Below, one piece after another: positions 41,320 through 50,303 of a stretch of DNA of 64,000 nucleotides. The first letter of the stretch is position 1, and the number at the start of each line of letters is the position of its first letter. The notes beneath the pieces were generated by a model. It did no database searches. It was not told the origin of the DNA and was given only the letters and a program-made list of their open reading frames with translations. The position numbers were made by a program, and so were the translations under genes. This DNA comes from Rikenellaceae bacterium (lineage in GTDB: Bacteria > Bacteroidota > Bacteroidia > Bacteroidales > UBA932): assembly GCA_900771005.1 (NCBI GenBank), contig CAAGMI010000060.1, positions 82,001-146,000 on the forward strand, read 5' to 3'.

Positions 41320-42858
41320 CTATAGATTCCTCAGCAGATTGTTAAGGTTGACTTTCTCGTCGATCATTGCACGGAGATTCGCGATAGGAACCCTTTCCTG
41401 CTGCATTGTGTCGCGGTCGCGTACAGTCACGCAGTTGTCATTGAGGGAATCGTGGTCAACCGTGATGCAGAAAGGAGTACCGATGGCATCCTGCCGGCGG
41501 TAACGCTTTCCGATGGAATCCTTTTCTTCGTACTGACAGTTGAAATCGAATTTAAGGTCATCCATAATCTTCTGCGCAAGCTCAGGAAGACCGTCTTTCT
41601 TCACGAGAGGAAGGACTGCGGCCTTTACAGGGGCGAGAGGAGCCGGAATGCTGAGAACGACTCTCGAATCGCCGCCTTCCAGCTGCTCCTCGTGGAATGA
41701 GTGGCTGAGCACTGCAAGCACCATTCTATCGACACCGATGGAAGTCTCGATCACATATGGAGTGTATGACTGATTCTCCTCAGGATCAAAATACTCTATC
41801 TTCTTGCCTGAGAACTTCTGGTGGTTGCCAAGGTCGAAATTGGTACGGCTGTGGACGCCCTCAAGCTCCTTGAATCCGAACGGGAAGTTGAACTCGATAT
41901 CCGTAGCGGCATTTGCGTAGTGCGCAAGTTTCTCGTGATCGTGGAAACGGTAATTCTCCGCTCCCATTCCGAGGTTGACGTGCCATTTCATACGCTGCTC
42001 CTTCCATTTTGCAAACCAATCGAGCTCCGTGCCCGGCTTGATGAAGAACTGCATCTCCATCTGCTCGAACTCACGCATACGGAAAATGAACTGGCGTGCA
42101 ACTATCTCATTACGGAAAGCCTTTCCTATCTGCGCTATTCCGAACGGGATCTTCATCCTTCCCGTCTTCTGGACGTTCAGGTAATTGACGAAGATTCCCT
42201 GTGCAGTCTCGGGACGGAGATATATTGTGTTCGCTCCGTCTGCAGTGCTTCCCATCGAAGTACTGAACATAAGGTTGAACTGACGGACATCCGTCCAGTT
42301 GCAGGTGCCGCTGATCGGGCAGACTATGTTGCAGTCTATGATAATCTGACGATATTCTTCAAAATTGCTTTCCTGCTCGGCCTTCATGAAACGGTTGTGG
42401 ACCTCATCATACTTTGCCTTTTCGCGCAGAACGTTGGGATTGGTGGCACGGAACTGCTCCTCGTTGAATGCATCACCGAATTTCTTACGTCCCTTTTCCA
42501 CTTCCTTGTTGATCTTTTCCTCGATCTTGCCAAGATAGTCCTCGATAAGGACATCCGCACGGTAACGTTTCTTGCTGTCCTTGTTGTCAATGAGAGGATC
42601 GTTGAAAGCGCCTACGTGACCTGAAGCCTCCCAGATACGGGGATGCATGAAGATACACGAATCAATACCCACTATATTCTCATTCAGCCTGGTCATTGCA
42701 TTCCACCAGTACTGCTTTATATTGTTCTTGAGTTCAACTCCCATCTGCCCGTAATCATAAACGGCAGCCAATCCGTCATAAATCTCACTTGAAGGGAATA
42801 TGAATCCGTACTCTTTGCAGTGAGCGACAAGCACTTTGAATAATTCGTCCTGTGTCAT
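41320..42858 (-). CDS. glyS: Glycyl-tRNA synthetase (homodimeric class II)
   Basis: 512 residues. Start YGFIFPSSEIYDGLAAVYDYGQMGVELKNNIKQYWW, motif 2 PFGIAQIGKAFRNEI followed by RQFIFRMREFEQMEMQFF, motif 3 TSIGVDRMVLAVL, and a C-terminal anticodon-binding domain (APVKAAVLPLVKKDGLPE). This is the alpha2 eukaryote/archaeal-like form used by Bacteroidota. Begins 24 bases after folK. Confidence 0.97.
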   Translation of the reverse strand: MTQDELFKVLVAHCKEYGFIFPSSEIYDGLAAVYDYGQMGVELKNNIKQYWWNAMTRLNENIVGIDSCIFMHPRIWEASGHVGAFNDPLIDNKDSKKRYRADVLIEDYLGKIEEKINKEVEKGRKKFGDAFNEEQFRATNPNVLREKAKYDEVHNRFMKAEQESNFEEYRQIIIDCNIVCPISGTCNWTDVRQFNLMFSTSMGSTADGANTIYLRPETAQGIFVNYLNVQKTGRMKIPFGIAQIGKAFRNEIVARQFIFRMREFEQMEMQFFIKPGTELDWFAKWKEQRMKWHVNLGMGAENYRFHDHEKLAHYANAATDIEFNFPFGFKELEGVHSRTNFDLGNHQKFSGKKIEYFDPEENQSYTPYVIETSIGVDRMVLAVLSHSFHEEQLEGGDSRVVLSIPAPLAPVKAAVLPLVKKDGLPELAQKIMDDLKFDFNCQYEEKDSIGKRYRRQDAIGTPFCITVDHDSLNDNCVTVRDRDTMQQERVPIANLRAMIDEKVNLNNLLRNL

Positions 42859-42882
42859 AATAGAATATCTTGTTACAAAAGT

Positions 42883-43299
42883 CTACAAAAGTAATAAAAG
42901 TTCCTTAATGTATGGCCTGGTTTCGACCTGAGGATGCGGTATCGTAAGCCTTTCCGTGCATATCCGCCTGTCCCCGTACATAAGTATGTCAATGTCTATT
43001 ATCCTGTCGTGATAAATGCGGTTCCCCTTTTCGTCATACTCTGCGGGATCGGTCCGTCCCATCTTCCTCTCAATCCCCTTGCAGATATCCAGAATGTCGA
43101 AAGGATCCGAATCGCAGGAATAAACGACGATGCAGTTCAGAAAATCATTGCCGGAAAAGCCCAACGCCTTTGTCTCCAGAACAGGAGAAAGGGATACATA
43201 ATGGGAATTCAGGGCATCGTCCAGCAGTTCAAGAGCCCGGTCTATATTGTCCCTGCGGTCCCCCAGATTCGACCCGAGTGCAAGATAAAGTTTTTCCAT
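42883..43299 (-). CDS. folK: HPPK, folate biosynthesis
   Basis: 138 residues from ATG at 43299, which overlaps the TGA of sufT by one base (TGATG). Conserved parts: LYLALGSNLGDRRDNI, ETKALGF..DFLNCIV, GIERKMGR, RIIDIDILMYGD and TIPHPQ. 6-hydroxymethyl-7,8-dihydropterin pyrophosphokinase attaches pyrophosphate to the pterin before folate assembly. The DIDIL acidic pair binds Mg-ATP. Confidence 0.95.
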   Translation of the reverse strand: MEKLYLALGSNLGDRRDNIDRALELLDDALNSHYVSLSPVLETKALGFSGNDFLNCIVVYSCDSDPFDILDICKGIERKMGRTDPAEYDEKGNRIYHDRIIDIDILMYGDRRICTERLTIPHPQVETRPYIKELLLLL

Positions 43300-43658
43300 C
43301 ACAGTTCCGGATCCCATCCGAGAGCGACACGGGCTTCATCGGAAAGCATACTCTGATCCCAGACAGGATCGAAGACAAGTTCTATCTCACATCCCTTGAC
43401 CCCCGGAGTGAGTTCCACATTTCTCTTGACGTCGGCTATCACCTCATCGGCCATCGGGCAATTGGGCGCAGTGAACGTCATCTTTACATATACCTGATGG
43501 TCCTTGTTGATGTTCAGCTCGTAAATAAGTCCCAGATCATAGATATTGACAGGGATTTCCGGGTCATAGACCTGCTTCAGAGCCAGCACGACAGCATCAT
43601 ACAGCGGCGAGAGTTCCTTCACGTCCTCGGAAGTCAGAATATCCTTACTCATCTGCAA
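43299..43658 (-). CDS. sufT: SufT-like DUF59/MIP18 iron-sulfur assembly protein
   Basis: 119 residues (ATG at 43652 also possible). DUF59 signature: ALKQVYDPEIPVNIYDLGLIYEL, MTFTAPNCPMADEVIADVK and the end VFDPVWDQSMLSDEARVALG. A helper in Fe-S cluster maturation. Its start overlaps the end of sufE by 14 bases, in line with a suf operon. Confidence 0.92.
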   Translation of the reverse strand: MQMSKDILTSEDVKELSPLYDAVVLALKQVYDPEIPVNIYDLGLIYELNINKDHQVYVKMTFTAPNCPMADEVIADVKRNVELTPGVKGCEIELVFDPVWDQSMLSDEARVALGWDPEL

Positions 43659-44052
43659 ACTTTTTAATTGTAGCTATCATCGACGCCAGACCGTTCGCGC
43701 GCGTAGGAGAAAGATTTTCCCTGAGTCCAATCTGCTCGACAAACCCGAAATCATCTCCGGCTATCTCCTTCTTAGTCCTGCCGGAATAGATCCCTATAAG
43801 GAGAGAAATTATCCCCTTGGTTATTATCGCATCACTGTCTGCCTTGAAGAATAACCTCCCATCTGATTCCTTACAATCAAGCCAAACTCTTGATTGACAG
43901 CCTTTTATCAGTTTATCATCGGTTTTAAGGGCATCATCGAAAGGTTCGAGGTCCTTTCCGAGTGATATCAGGTATTCATATTTGTCGAGCCATTCATCAA
44001 ACATTGAGAACGTCTCCACAACTGCTTCCTTTGCCTCTTCCAGTGTATTCAT
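43645..44052 (-). CDS. sufE: SufE sulfur acceptor protein
   Basis: 135 residues. FDEWLDKYEYLISLGKDLEPF, then KLIKGCQSRVWL with the sulfur-accepting Cys, and the end GLRENLSPTRANGLASMIATIK. It takes persulfide sulfur from SufS and stimulates it. Its first base overlaps the last of sufS. Confidence 0.96.
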   Translation of the reverse strand: MNTLEEAKEAVVETFSMFDEWLDKYEYLISLGKDLEPFDDALKTDDKLIKGCQSRVWLDCKESDGRLFFKADSDAIITKGIISLLIGIYSGRTKKEIAGDDFGFVEQIGLRENLSPTRANGLASMIATIKKFADE

Positions 44053-45278
44053 TACATCAACATGCTTATCGCCTTTTCAAGCGATTCAATAAAATATCCG
44101 GCCTCCTGCATCGTATTGTACGGTGCGAATGACGCCCGCAGCATCCCGCTGGTCCCGAATCTTGTCATAAGCGGTTCCGCGCACATCTGTCCTGACCTGA
44201 CGGCTATCCCCATCTTGTCAAGAATCAGGGCCAGATCCTCGTGATGGGCGCCCTTCACTGTAAAGGAAAATAGAGGGATCTTTGTCTCCACATCCTGAGG
44301 ATCACCGAAAACGGTTATCCTCTCATCTTCCTTCAAGGCATTTAGAACAAATGCTCCAACCTTCTTGTACAAAGACTCTATCTCATTATCGTTCAATTCT
44401 TTGGCGAATTGCAGTGCAGGTATCAGGGTTGGGATTCCTGCAATGTTCTGCGTCCCGGCCTCAAACTTCTGCGGAGCCTTCGCATAGGTGGTCTTCTCCC
44501 AGGTGACAGTGTCGATCATTTCTCCCCCGCCCATATAAGGGGGCATCCTATCAAGCCATTGCTTCTTCGCGTACAAGACACCGGTTCCCGGTGCCGCATA
44601 GAGTTTATGCCCGGAGAAAACATAGAAATCACAATCCAGTTTCCCAACGTCAACCCTCGTATGCACTATACCTTGAGCCCCATCGACTATTACAGCGCAA
44701 CCTTTTGAATGACAGATATTTACAATATCCTCGATGGGATTGATGATCCCAAGGACATTTGAAATATGAGCCACGCATACCGCCTTGGTCCTGCCTTCCG
44801 TTATCATATCAGAGAGCAAATCAATCCGAAGGCATCCCCGTTCGTCCACAGGAAGGACCTTGATGACAGCTCCCTTTCTCTGGCACATCATCTGCCACGG
44901 AACTATATTGGAATGATGCTCGCTTTCAGCAATTATTACTTCATCCCCCTCCCCGATATTCAACTCTCCAAGGCAAAAAGCTATGAGGTTCAGCGAAGCG
45001 GTTGCCCCGGAAGTGAAAACAACCTCTCTGTCAGACGGTGCGGAAATGTATTCCTTCACCGCTTTCCTTGCATTTTCATACTCCCCGGTTGCTTTTTCCG
45101 CCATATAATGCACAGCCCTGTGAAGGTTTGCATTGTATCTGGCTGACATCTCCTCCCACTTGTCGATTACCGACTGCGGGCGCAGAGATGTCGCGGCATT
45201 GTCAAGATACACCAACTGTTTGCCGTAGACCGTTTCACGCAATTGAGGAAGCTGCTCCCTGATCTGCTCTATTGTCAT
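44052..45278 (-). CDS. sufS: Cysteine desulfurase SufS
   Basis: 408 residues. YLDNAATSLRPQSVID, NLHRAVHYMAEKATGEYE, FTSGATASLNLIA, ESEHHSNIVPWQ, VDGAQGIVHTRVDV, DFYVFSGHKLYAAPGTGVLY (PLP lysine) and the active-site Cys in RSGQMCAEPLMTRFG. Class II desulfurase that feeds SufE. sufB, sufC and sufD are not in the window, so the suf genes are split in this genome. Confidence 0.97.
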   Translation of the reverse strand: MTIEQIREQLPQLRETVYGKQLVYLDNAATSLRPQSVIDKWEEMSARYNANLHRAVHYMAEKATGEYENARKAVKEYISAPSDREVVFTSGATASLNLIAFCLGELNIGEGDEVIIAESEHHSNIVPWQMMCQRKGAVIKVLPVDERGCLRIDLLSDMITEGRTKAVCVAHISNVLGIINPIEDIVNICHSKGCAVIVDGAQGIVHTRVDVGKLDCDFYVFSGHKLYAAPGTGVLYAKKQWLDRMPPYMGGGEMIDTVTWEKTTYAKAPQKFEAGTQNIAGIPTLIPALQFAKELNDNEIESLYKKVGAFVLNALKEDERITVFGDPQDVETKIPLFSFTVKGAHHEDLALILDKMGIAVRSGQMCAEPLMTRFGTSGMLRASFAPYNTMQEAGYFIESLEKAISMLM

Positions 45279-45300
45279 TCATATTGCCTTTTGACAAGTG

Positions 45301-45308
45301 CAAATTTA
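45301..45308 (-). promoter_or_regulatory. -7 element for the sufS operon
   Basis: Minus strand TAAATTTG, predicted start about 45297, leader about 19 bases to ATG at 45278. -33 element unclear. Confidence 0.45.
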
Positions 45309-45319
45309 ACATTATTTAT

Positions 45320-45327
45320 TATTTTTG
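45320..45327 (+). promoter_or_regulatory. -7 element for ruvA
   Basis: TATTTTTG, predicted start about 45331, so only about five bases before ATG at 45336. A TTG lies farther upstream than usual (45291). Confidence 0.4.
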
Positions 45328-45335
45328 CTTTCGTT

Positions 45336-45929
45336 ATGACAGACTATATTTCAGGAAGAATTGCGGAGCTTACTCCCACACAGGTAGTTATTGACAACAA
45401 CGGAATCGGCTATCTTGCCGAGATTTCCCTGCAGACCTATTCGGCTCTTGAAGGGAAAAAGGAAGCTGTAGTATATATCCAGCAGCAGGTCAACCAAAGG
45501 GACGGGACGAGCGTCGATTATGGTTTCGCCGGCAAGGATGAAAGAGACCTGTTCAGGCTCATCACCTCCGTATCCGGGATGGGAGCAGCGTCTGCAAGAA
45601 TGATTCTGTCCACTTTCAGCTCCTCCGAATTCAGTGAGGCAATCCTTTCTGAAGATATAAACAGGATTAAAAGCGTCAAAGGTCTTGGCCTGAAAAGTGC
45701 CCAGAGACTGGTTCTGGAGCTGAAAGACAAGATAGTGAAAGGCGAGATGTCAGGCTCGGAGACCCTTTTCAGCACAGAAAGAAACGCAATTGTTGATGAG
45801 GCTTCTTCAGCTCTTCAAATGTTGGGATTCAACAAGGCGAACATTCAGAAGGCCGTTCAATCAATTTTGAAGGAGAATCCTACCGCAAAGGTGGAGGAAA
45901 TCATCAAGTCCGCACTTCAGATGCTATAG
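45336..45929 (+). CDS. ruvA: Holliday junction helicase subunit RuvA
   Basis: 197 residues from ATG at 45336. N-terminal OB domain (MTDYISGRIAELTPTQVVIDNNGIGYLAEISLQT), helix-hairpin-helix region RDLFRLITSVSGMGAASARMIL and VKGLGLKSAQRLVLELKDKI, and C-terminal domain III (EASSALQMLGFNKANIQKAVQSIL) that contacts RuvB. Binds Holliday junctions. ruvB is separate, at 53-54 kb. Converges on mnmG with a parS-like palindrome between the two stops. Confidence 0.96.
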   Translation: MTDYISGRIAELTPTQVVIDNNGIGYLAEISLQTYSALEGKKEAVVYIQQQVNQRDGTSVDYGFAGKDERDLFRLITSVSGMGAASARMILSTFSSSEFSEAILSEDINRIKSVKGLGLKSAQRLVLELKDKIVKGEMSGSETLFSTERNAIVDEASSALQMLGFNKANIQKAVQSILKENPTAKVEEIIKSALQML

Positions 45930-45944
45930 TTCCACGTGGAACAA
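45929..45944. promoter_or_regulatory. parS-like palindrome, site 1
   Basis: AGTTCCACGTGGAACA, with a perfect 14-base inverted repeat GTTCCACGTGGAAC. It differs from the ParB site consensus TGTTTCACGTGAAACA at the first base and at one symmetric pair. It lies exactly between the convergent ruvA and mnmG stop codons. Confidence 0.6.
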
Positions 45945-47831
45945 TCACCTTCCGAAATAGACAAGAAGCACAGAAATATCCGCAGGCGACACACCGGAAA
46001 TGCGTGAAGCCTGCGCTATTGTTTTTGGCGCATACTTCTTCAATTTCTGCCTGCACTCAATGGTCAGGCTCGACACCTTGTCGAAATCGAAGTTCTCAGG
46101 AATATTGAGATTTTCCAATCTGGAAAGTTTTTCCGCCGCCTTCTCTTCCCTATCGATGTAGCCCCGATACTTCAATAGTATTTCAGCTGACTGGACAACA
46201 TCTTTTGTGAGATCTTCCGAAAGACCGAATTTTTCAAATGTTCTACGTGGAACAATTTTCAACAATCCGCTCAATGAAAGTTCAGGGCGAGTCACAAGTT
46301 CGGCTATTTTCTTGCTTTCGCTCAAAGGAGTCGAGCCGTTGGACTCAAGATATCCGAACACATCATCCGGACGTATATTCACATTGGAGCAGAAATCCGT
46401 CAATCCATCAACCTTTGAGTATTTATCCACCATCAGCCCGTATCGATGATCGTCTGCGAGCCCTATCTGATGGGACATCTCCGTCAGGCGCTTGTCCGCA
46501 TTGTCCTGTCGGAGAAGGATTCTGTATTCGGCCCTTGAAGTAAACATCCTGTATGGTTCGTCAACACCCTTCGTGATGAGATCATCTATGAGCACACCGA
46601 TGTACGAAGAGTCCCGACCGAGCACAAACTCCGACTTCTCATTGATCTTGAGATGCGCATTGATTCCGGCGACTATGCCCTGGGCTCCTGCTTCCTCATA
46701 CCCCGTCGTACCATTGATCTGTCCTGCAAAGTATAAACCTTCGATATCTCTGAGTTCAAGAGTGGGCTTAAGCTGAGTAGGGTCGAAATAATCATATTCA
46801 ACGGCGTATGCCGGGCGGAAGATCCGTACATTCTCCAAACCTTTCACGGCGTGAAGCGCATCCATCTGAACGTTCAGAGGAAGAGATGATGAAAAGCCCT
46901 GCAGATAATACTCGTTTATGTTTCTGCCCTCCGGCTCAAGGAAAAGTTGATGGGCATCCTTATCCGGAAATACTCTCAACTTATCCTCAATGCTCGGACA
47001 ATATCTCGGGCCTTTGCCCCTGATGACTCCTGTGAACAATGGAGAATCTCCGAAGCCGCTCCTTAGAATCTCGTGAACCCTTTCGTTGGTATGAAGTATA
47101 TAACATGGAATCTGAGGAGAACCATCCTGGGCTGTTGACTTTATGTCCAGATAAGAGAACCTCTCCGGATTCTCATCTCCCGGTTGGATATCAAGCTTCG
47201 TGGTATCCACTGAAGTTATGTCAATCCTTGGGGGCGTCCCCGTCTTCATCCTCGCCGTCTTGATGCCGAGACTGATCAGCTGCTCGGTCAATCCGTAAGA
47301 GGAGCACTCCCCTATTCTTCCTCCGACCAACTGCTGTCGTCCGACGAAAAGTTTACCGTTCAAGAACGTCCCGGCAGTCAAAATAACCGCCCGAGACTTA
47401 AAAATAGCCCCACTGATGGTGGAGACTCCCGCGATTTTTGAATTCTCAAAGAGGAAAGAATTAACAATACCCTCGTAAGTATCTAATCTTGAATGATTTA
47501 CAAGAATACTGCGCCAGTTGCGTGAAAACAGGATTTTATCGCACTGCGCACGGGGACTCCACATTGCCGGTCCCTTGGACCTGTTGAGCATCCTGAACTG
47601 CAGAGAGGACTGGTCAGCAACAATGCCCATATATCCTCCCAATGCATCTATTTCCCTGACTATCTGCCCTTTAGCTATCCCTCCAATTGCAGGATTACAG
47701 GACATCTTGGCAAATCCCAGGCTGTCCATCGATATCAGAAGTACTGACGAACCCATATTGGCGGCGGCCATTGCGGCTTCACAGCCTGCATGTCCTCCCC
47801 CAACAACAATCACATCGTACTTCTTCTGCAT
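45945..47831 (-). CDS. mnmG: tRNA U34 carboxymethylaminomethyl-modifying enzyme MnmG (GidA)
   Basis: 628 residues. FAD-binding N-terminus YDVIVVGGGHAGCEAAMAAANMG, KMSCNPAIGGIAKGQIVREIDALGG, RMLNRSKGPAMWSPRAQCD, FAGQINGTTGYEEAGAQG and TSRAEYRILLRQDNAD are diagnostic. With MnmE it modifies the wobble uridine of several tRNAs. Contains a second parS-like site near its 3' end and follows ybeY by 3 bases. Confidence 0.98.
   Translation of the reverse strand: MQKKYDVIVVGGGHAGCEAAMAAANMGSSVLLISMDSLGFAKMSCNPAIGGIAKGQIVREIDALGGYMGIVADQSSLQFRMLNRSKGPAMWSPRAQCDKILFSRNWRSILVNHSRLDTYEGIVNSFLFENSKIAGVSTISGAIFKSRAVILTAGTFLNGKLFVGRQQLVGGRIGECSSYGLTEQLISLGIKTARMKTGTPPRIDITSVDTTKLDIQPGDENPERFSYLDIKSTAQDGSPQIPCYILHTNERVHEILRSGFGDSPLFTGVIRGKGPRYCPSIEDKLRVFPDKDAHQLFLEPEGRNINEYYLQGFSSSLPLNVQMDALHAVKGLENVRIFRPAYAVEYDYFDPTQLKPTLELRDIEGLYFAGQINGTTGYEEAGAQGIVAGINAHLKINEKSEFVLGRDSSYIGVLIDDLITKGVDEPYRMFTSRAEYRILLRQDNADKRLTEMSHQIGLADDHRYGLMVDKYSKVDGLTDFCSNVNIRPDDVFGYLESNGSTPLSESKKIAELVTRPELSLSGLLKIVPRRTFEKFGLSEDLTKDVVQSAEILLKYRGYIDREEKAAEKLSRLENLNIPENFDFDKVSSLTIECRQKLKKYAPKTIAQASRISGVSPADISVLLVYFGR
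46239..46254. promoter_or_regulatory. parS-like palindrome, site 2, inside mnmG
   Basis: TGTTCTACGTGGAACA; one half-site equals that of site 1, the other has a T for C. Lies 295 bases from site 1, within codons of mnmG. Close spacing of two such 16-mers supports a centromere-like role. Confidence 0.55.
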
Positions 47832-47834
47832 AAA

Positions 47835-48260
47835 TCAGCCCTTCAACGCTCTTCTGATCTCAAGATAGTAGTCCTCTTTCGACCTCATCACAGCGATGTC
47901 TTCATCCTTATGGTCATCATATCCTATCAGATGAAGGACTCCGTGAATTAGTACCCTGTTCAACTCATCCTCGAACGAAGTTCCGTAGAACACGGAATTC
48001 TCCCGAACGGAATCGACGCTTATGAAAAGATCACCCGACAACAGATTCTTCTCACAATAATCGAAAGTGATGATATCAGTGAAATAATCGTGCTGGAGAT
48101 ATTTCATATTGATGTCGAGGATATACCTGTCGGAACAGAATATCACGTTAATATCCCCCAGCTTGCATATCTCGCTTTCCGCTACAAGTTTATACCACTT
48201 GCTGTTAAGCGCCTTCTCCTTGAAGGAAAAGTCTATGTCCTCTATAAAATAACGTACCAT
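47835..48260 (-). CDS. ybeY: Endoribonuclease YbeY
   Basis: 141 residues. Metal-binding motif HGVLHLIGYDDH (HGxLHLxGYDH type), preceded by YFTDIITFDY and GDLFISVDSVREN. Zinc-dependent RNase needed for 16S rRNA 3'-end maturation and ribosome quality control. Unusually AT-rich start. Precedes mnmG by 3 bases. Confidence 0.94.
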   Translation of the reverse strand: MVRYFIEDIDFSFKEKALNSKWYKLVAESEICKLGDINVIFCSDRYILDINMKYLQHDYFTDIITFDYCEKNLLSGDLFISVDSVRENSVFYGTSFEDELNRVLIHGVLHLIGYDDHKDEDIAVMRSKEDYYLEIRRALKG

Positions 48261-48273
48261 TTTCCAGACCCTG

Positions 48274-48281
48274 CAAATCTA
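48274..48281 (-). promoter_or_regulatory. -7 element for ybeY-mnmG
   Basis: Minus strand TAGATTTG, predicted start about 48270, only about 10 bases before ATG at 48260. No TTG at -33. Confidence 0.45.
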
Positions 48282-48300
48282 CAACTATTAAATTAAAAAA

Positions 48301-48331
48301 TTGGATTTTGAATTTATTATTTATACCTTTG
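48301..48331 (+). promoter_or_regulatory. Promoter of tonB
   Basis: TTG (48301-48303), 20 bases, TACCTTTG (48324-48331): a full match. Predicted start about 48335, leader about 34 bases. Confidence 0.7.
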
Positions 48332-48368
48332 GAAACTCAGAGTGAATTATAATAAACAATAACCAAAT

Positions 48369-49058
48369 ATGGAAATTAAGAAATCAGCAAAGGCAAATCT
48401 TAAAAACTGGAAGCTCTTTTTCACGGAGTGCGGTTTTATTTTTGCCCTCTTGGTAGTTTTCTTCGCTTTCGAGTGGACTTCTAAGGAGAAGAAGACCTCG
48501 CTGCTCGACGATGTAAATCAGGAAATCATTGAAGAAGAGATGGTTCCTATCACTCAGGAAACCCCTCCACCTCCACCGGAGATCAACAAGATTCCTGTAC
48601 TCTCAGACCAGATCGATATCGTTGACGATGAAATCAAGGTCGATGACAACATCCTGAATCTTGAGGATGACGCAAACCTCGGTGTCGAGATCATGGACTA
48701 TGTTGAGCAGGTTGAAGAAGAAGTTGTGGAAGAGGAAGCCATTCCTTTCCAGCTCGTTGAGCAGAAGCCTTCATTCAACGGAGGAGATGCAAATGAGTTC
48801 TCAAAGTGGGTCAACGGAAAGCTCGTTTATCCTGAGATTGCAAAGGAAAACGGAGTACAGGGCCGTGTGATGCTTCAGTTCACTGTAAACACAGACGGTT
48901 CAGTATCAAATGTGAAGGTTCTCCGTGGTGTTGACGCATCTCTTGACAAAGAGGCCGTCAGAGTCGTTTCAAGTTCTCCTAAGTGGAAACCTGGAAGGCA
49001 GAGAGACCGCGCAGTAAAGGTAACATACACTTTCCCTGTTATCTTCCAGCTCAGATAG
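48369..49058 (+). CDS. tonB: TonB-family energy transducer
   Basis: 229 residues. One N-terminal membrane helix (LFFTECGFIFALLVVFFAFEW), an acidic and proline-containing periplasmic linker (QETPPPPPE; many Asp/Glu), and a C-terminal TonB domain (KPSFNGGDANEFSKWVNGKLVYPEIAKENGVQGRVMLQFTV..DGSV..VKVLRGVD..LDKEAVRVV). It passes proton-motive force energy to TonB-dependent transporters such as SusC. The acidic rather than Lys/Pro-rich linker is common in Bacteroidota. No exbB/exbD adjacent. Confidence 0.93.
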   Translation: MEIKKSAKANLKNWKLFFTECGFIFALLVVFFAFEWTSKEKKTSLLDDVNQEIIEEEMVPITQETPPPPPEINKIPVLSDQIDIVDDEIKVDDNILNLEDDANLGVEIMDYVEQVEEEVVEEEAIPFQLVEQKPSFNGGDANEFSKWVNGKLVYPEIAKENGVQGRVMLQFTVNTDGSVSNVKVLRGVDASLDKEAVRVVSSSPKWKPGRQRDRAVKVTYTFPVIFQLR

Positions 49059-49083
49059 TTTTAACCTGACCGCAATATACGGA

Positions 49084-49122
49084 AGAGGCCGACAAAAAGA
49101 GTTTTTTGGTCGGCCTCTTTTT
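49084..49122 (+). terminator. Intrinsic terminator after tonB
   Basis: Stem AGAGGCCGAC / GTCGGCCTCT around an A- and T-rich loop that can extend the stem, followed by five T residues. Ends 10 bases before hflX. Confidence 0.88.
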
Positions 49123-49131
49123 AGATGAATT

Positions 49132-50301
49132 ATGACAGAAAAAGCAGTATTCGTAGGCATAATAAGGCCTCAAGATGACGAATCAAAGGTAAAGGAATAC
49201 CTTGACGAACTTCAGTTCCTGGCGGAAACGGCGGGAGCCATAGGGGACAGGCAGTTCATTCAGAGAGTGGACAGGCCGGACAATGCCACATATATAAGAA
49301 GCGGAAAGCTTGAAGAGATCGCTGCATACTGCGAGGAAAACTGCATTGACTATGTGATATTCGATGATGAACTCACAGGCATGCAGCAGAGAAACATCGA
49401 GCGGGTCATCAAGAAGTCATCGGTCATAGACAGGACAAGTCTCATCCTGGAGATATTCTCCCAAAGGGCAAAGACAGCCTACGCCAAAATGCAGGTCGAA
49501 CTTGCAAGATACAACTATATGCTGCCAAGGCTGGCAGGTATGTGGACACACCTTGAAAGGCAAAGGGGAGGCATAGGCACAAGAGGCGGAATGGGTGAGT
49601 CTCAGATCGAGATAGACAGGAGAATCGTCAGGGAAAGGATAGCCAGACTGAAGGAACAGCTTAAGAAAGTTGACAAGCAGATGGCCACCCAGCGAAGCAA
49701 CAGGGGACAGCTGGTAAGACTCTCACTTGTAGGTTATACGAACGTGGGCAAGAGCACGCTGATGAATATTCTCTCAAAATCAGACGTGTTTGCGGAGAAC
49801 AAGCTGTTCGCAACACTTGACACCACGGTGAGAAAGGTTGTTATAGGCAATGTGCCGTTCCTTTTGAGCGACACGGTAGGGTTTATCCGCAAACTGCCTA
49901 CACAGCTCATAGAAGCATTCAAAAGCACGCTGGATGAAGTAAGGGAAGCCGATATCCTTGTACACGTTGTGGATGTTTCCCACCCAGGATTCGAAGAACA
50001 GATAGAGGTCGTTGAAAAGACTCTCAGGGACATAAGTGCGGACAATAAACCTATCTATATAGTATTCAATAAGATAGATTCCTATAAGTACGAGGAATAC
50101 GATGAATTCTCAATGGAGCCCCGTACTGCCAGAAACAATAGCCTGGATGAGATCAAGAGTCAATGGAAGGAAAAAAACGTCCCTTGCATCTTCATTTCCG
50201 CAAAGACGAAGGACGGAATAGAAAAACTCCGCGAGGACATCTATAAGATGGTCGCGGAGATTCATGCCGGAAGATATCCGTTCAATAATTTTCTCTGGTA
50301 G
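49132..50301 (+). CDS. hflX: GTPase HflX
   Basis: 389 residues. HflX N-terminal domain (DNATYIRSGKLEEIAAYC, VIFDDELTGMQQRNIER), linker LPRLAGMWTHLERQRGGIGTRGGMGESQIE, and G domain with GYTNVGKSTLMN (P-loop), DTVGFIRKLP, VFNKID and ISAKTKDG. Ribosome-associated GTPase that splits stalled ribosomes. Ends 2 bases before the convergent sdhB stop. Confidence 0.96.
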   Translation: MTEKAVFVGIIRPQDDESKVKEYLDELQFLAETAGAIGDRQFIQRVDRPDNATYIRSGKLEEIAAYCEENCIDYVIFDDELTGMQQRNIERVIKKSSVIDRTSLILEIFSQRAKTAYAKMQVELARYNYMLPRLAGMWTHLERQRGGIGTRGGMGESQIEIDRRIVRERIARLKEQLKKVDKQMATQRSNRGQLVRLSLVGYTNVGKSTLMNILSKSDVFAENKLFATLDTTVRKVVIGNVPFLLSDTVGFIRKLPTQLIEAFKSTLDEVREADILVHVVDVSHPGFEEQIEVVEKTLRDISADNKPIYIVFNKIDSYKYEEYDEFSMEPRTARNNSLDEIKSQWKEKNVPCIFISAKTKDGIEKLREDIYKMVAEIHAGRYPFNNFLW

Positions 50302-50303
50302 TT

